A stretch of 64,000 nucleotides of DNA from Mucilaginibacter straminoryzae (lineage in GTDB: Bacteria; Bacteroidota; Bacteroidia; Sphingobacteriales; Sphingobacteriaceae): the NCBI RefSeq assembly GCF_022953055.1, contig NZ_JALJEJ010000001.1:558001-622000 (forward strand), in the 5' to 3' direction. Below the pieces are notes generated by a model, which did not search any database, was not told where the DNA came from, and saw only the letters and a list, made by a program, of their open reading frames with translations. Below are positions 63,896 through 64,000 of the stretch, piece after piece (the stretch's first letter is position 1; each line of letters starts with the position of its first letter). A program made the translations under genes and the position numbers.

Positions 63896-64000
63896 TTAAT
63901 AGCCAGGATTTTGATAAGCGGCTTTTTCAGCAGGTGTCATATCGAAAGAATCGATAGTACTTTGCGGAATCGGACGCAGATAGTGGAATGGCTGAATAGT
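63896..64000 (-). CDS. SusD-like lipoprotein, 3' end only
   Basis: The last 34 codons of a minus-strand gene entering from beyond the window: FHYLRPIPQSTIDSF ... AYQNPGY and stop. R-P-I-P-Q-S plus the terminal NPGY are the standard ending of RagB/SusD proteins (compare the NTGY ending of the SusD gene at 43940). With the adjacent xylan-degrading genes it suggests that the SusC/SusD pair of the xylan locus lies to the right. Confidence 0.85.
   Translation of the reverse strand, partial: TIQPFHYLRPIPQSTIDSFDMTPAEKAAYQNPGY

Noticed and set aside
1..64000. CRISPR array, rRNA operon, riboswitch or tRNA gene
   Set aside because: Reading both strands I saw no regularly spaced repeats, no rRNA-like blocks, no complete tRNA and no recognisable riboswitch core.

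Overview
The window looks like a chromosome segment of a Bacteroidota bacterium, most likely a Sphingobacteriaceae member of the Mucilaginibacter/Pedobacter kind. This is inferred from gene families (SusC/SusD pairs, TonB receptors with a CarboxypepD_reg domain, Bacteroidota-type tyrosine recombinase with SAM-like domain, MacB/FtsX permease), from TAnnTTTG-type promoter spelling and from the moderate GC; no rRNA or tRNA is present to confirm it.

Layout. (1) 1-5.7 kb: a visibly AT-rich defence island on the + strand: the tail of a PtuA-like ATPase, a PtuB-like HNH nuclease (Septu-type pair), a HEPN-like protein of unknown function, and a 910-aa protein joining an N-terminal HNH nuclease to a STAND NTPase and a TPR-like C-terminus. 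The last two are the best candidates for an undescribed immune module. (2) 5.7-13 kb: a decayed mobile element: inverted repeats, a tyrosine recombinase whose middle is replaced by about 4 kb of foreign DNA (an AraC-FtsX permease fusion plus a truncated secreted protein), a large hairpin, a broken mobilization gene, an excisionase-like HTH gene and a gene cut by an in-frame TAG. (3) 13.3-26.6 kb: a 13-gene + strand surface polysaccharide operon (Wzz, Wzx, Wzy/EpsG, five or more glycosyltransferases, and the FnlA/FnlB/FnlC route to UDP-N-acetyl-L-fucosamine), without visible Wza or initiating sugar-phosphate transferase. (4) 26.6-32.8 kb: DUF1304 membrane protein, a Crp/Fnr-TSUP-DUF2892 operon, an unknown beta-rich protein, and an operon ending in a NarL-type two-component pair.

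(5) 32.8-48.5 kb: genes that act on phosphate esters: a Tat-exported phospholipase C, a TonB receptor with a beta-helix lipoprotein, an Old Yellow Enzyme, and a SusC-SusD-PI-PLC-like-PHP phosphoesterase operon. Together these suggest scavenging of phospholipid or inositol-phosphate material. (6) 49-64 kb: a xylan locus with GH43, GH67, GH43, GH3, GH43, GH10 and GH27 enzymes, matching glucuronoarabinoxylan with galactose decorations; the 3' end of a SusD gene at the right edge suggests its SusC/SusD pair lies just outside. A secreted chorismate mutase, a cupin and a small unknown protein sit inside this block.

The genes therefore form modules of an environmental polymer degrader: outer-membrane capture (SusCD, TonB receptors), extracytoplasmic hydrolases, surface polysaccharide synthesis, and anti-phage defence beside a worn-out integrative element. 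All function assignments are from reading motifs and overall family likeness; no database search was run.
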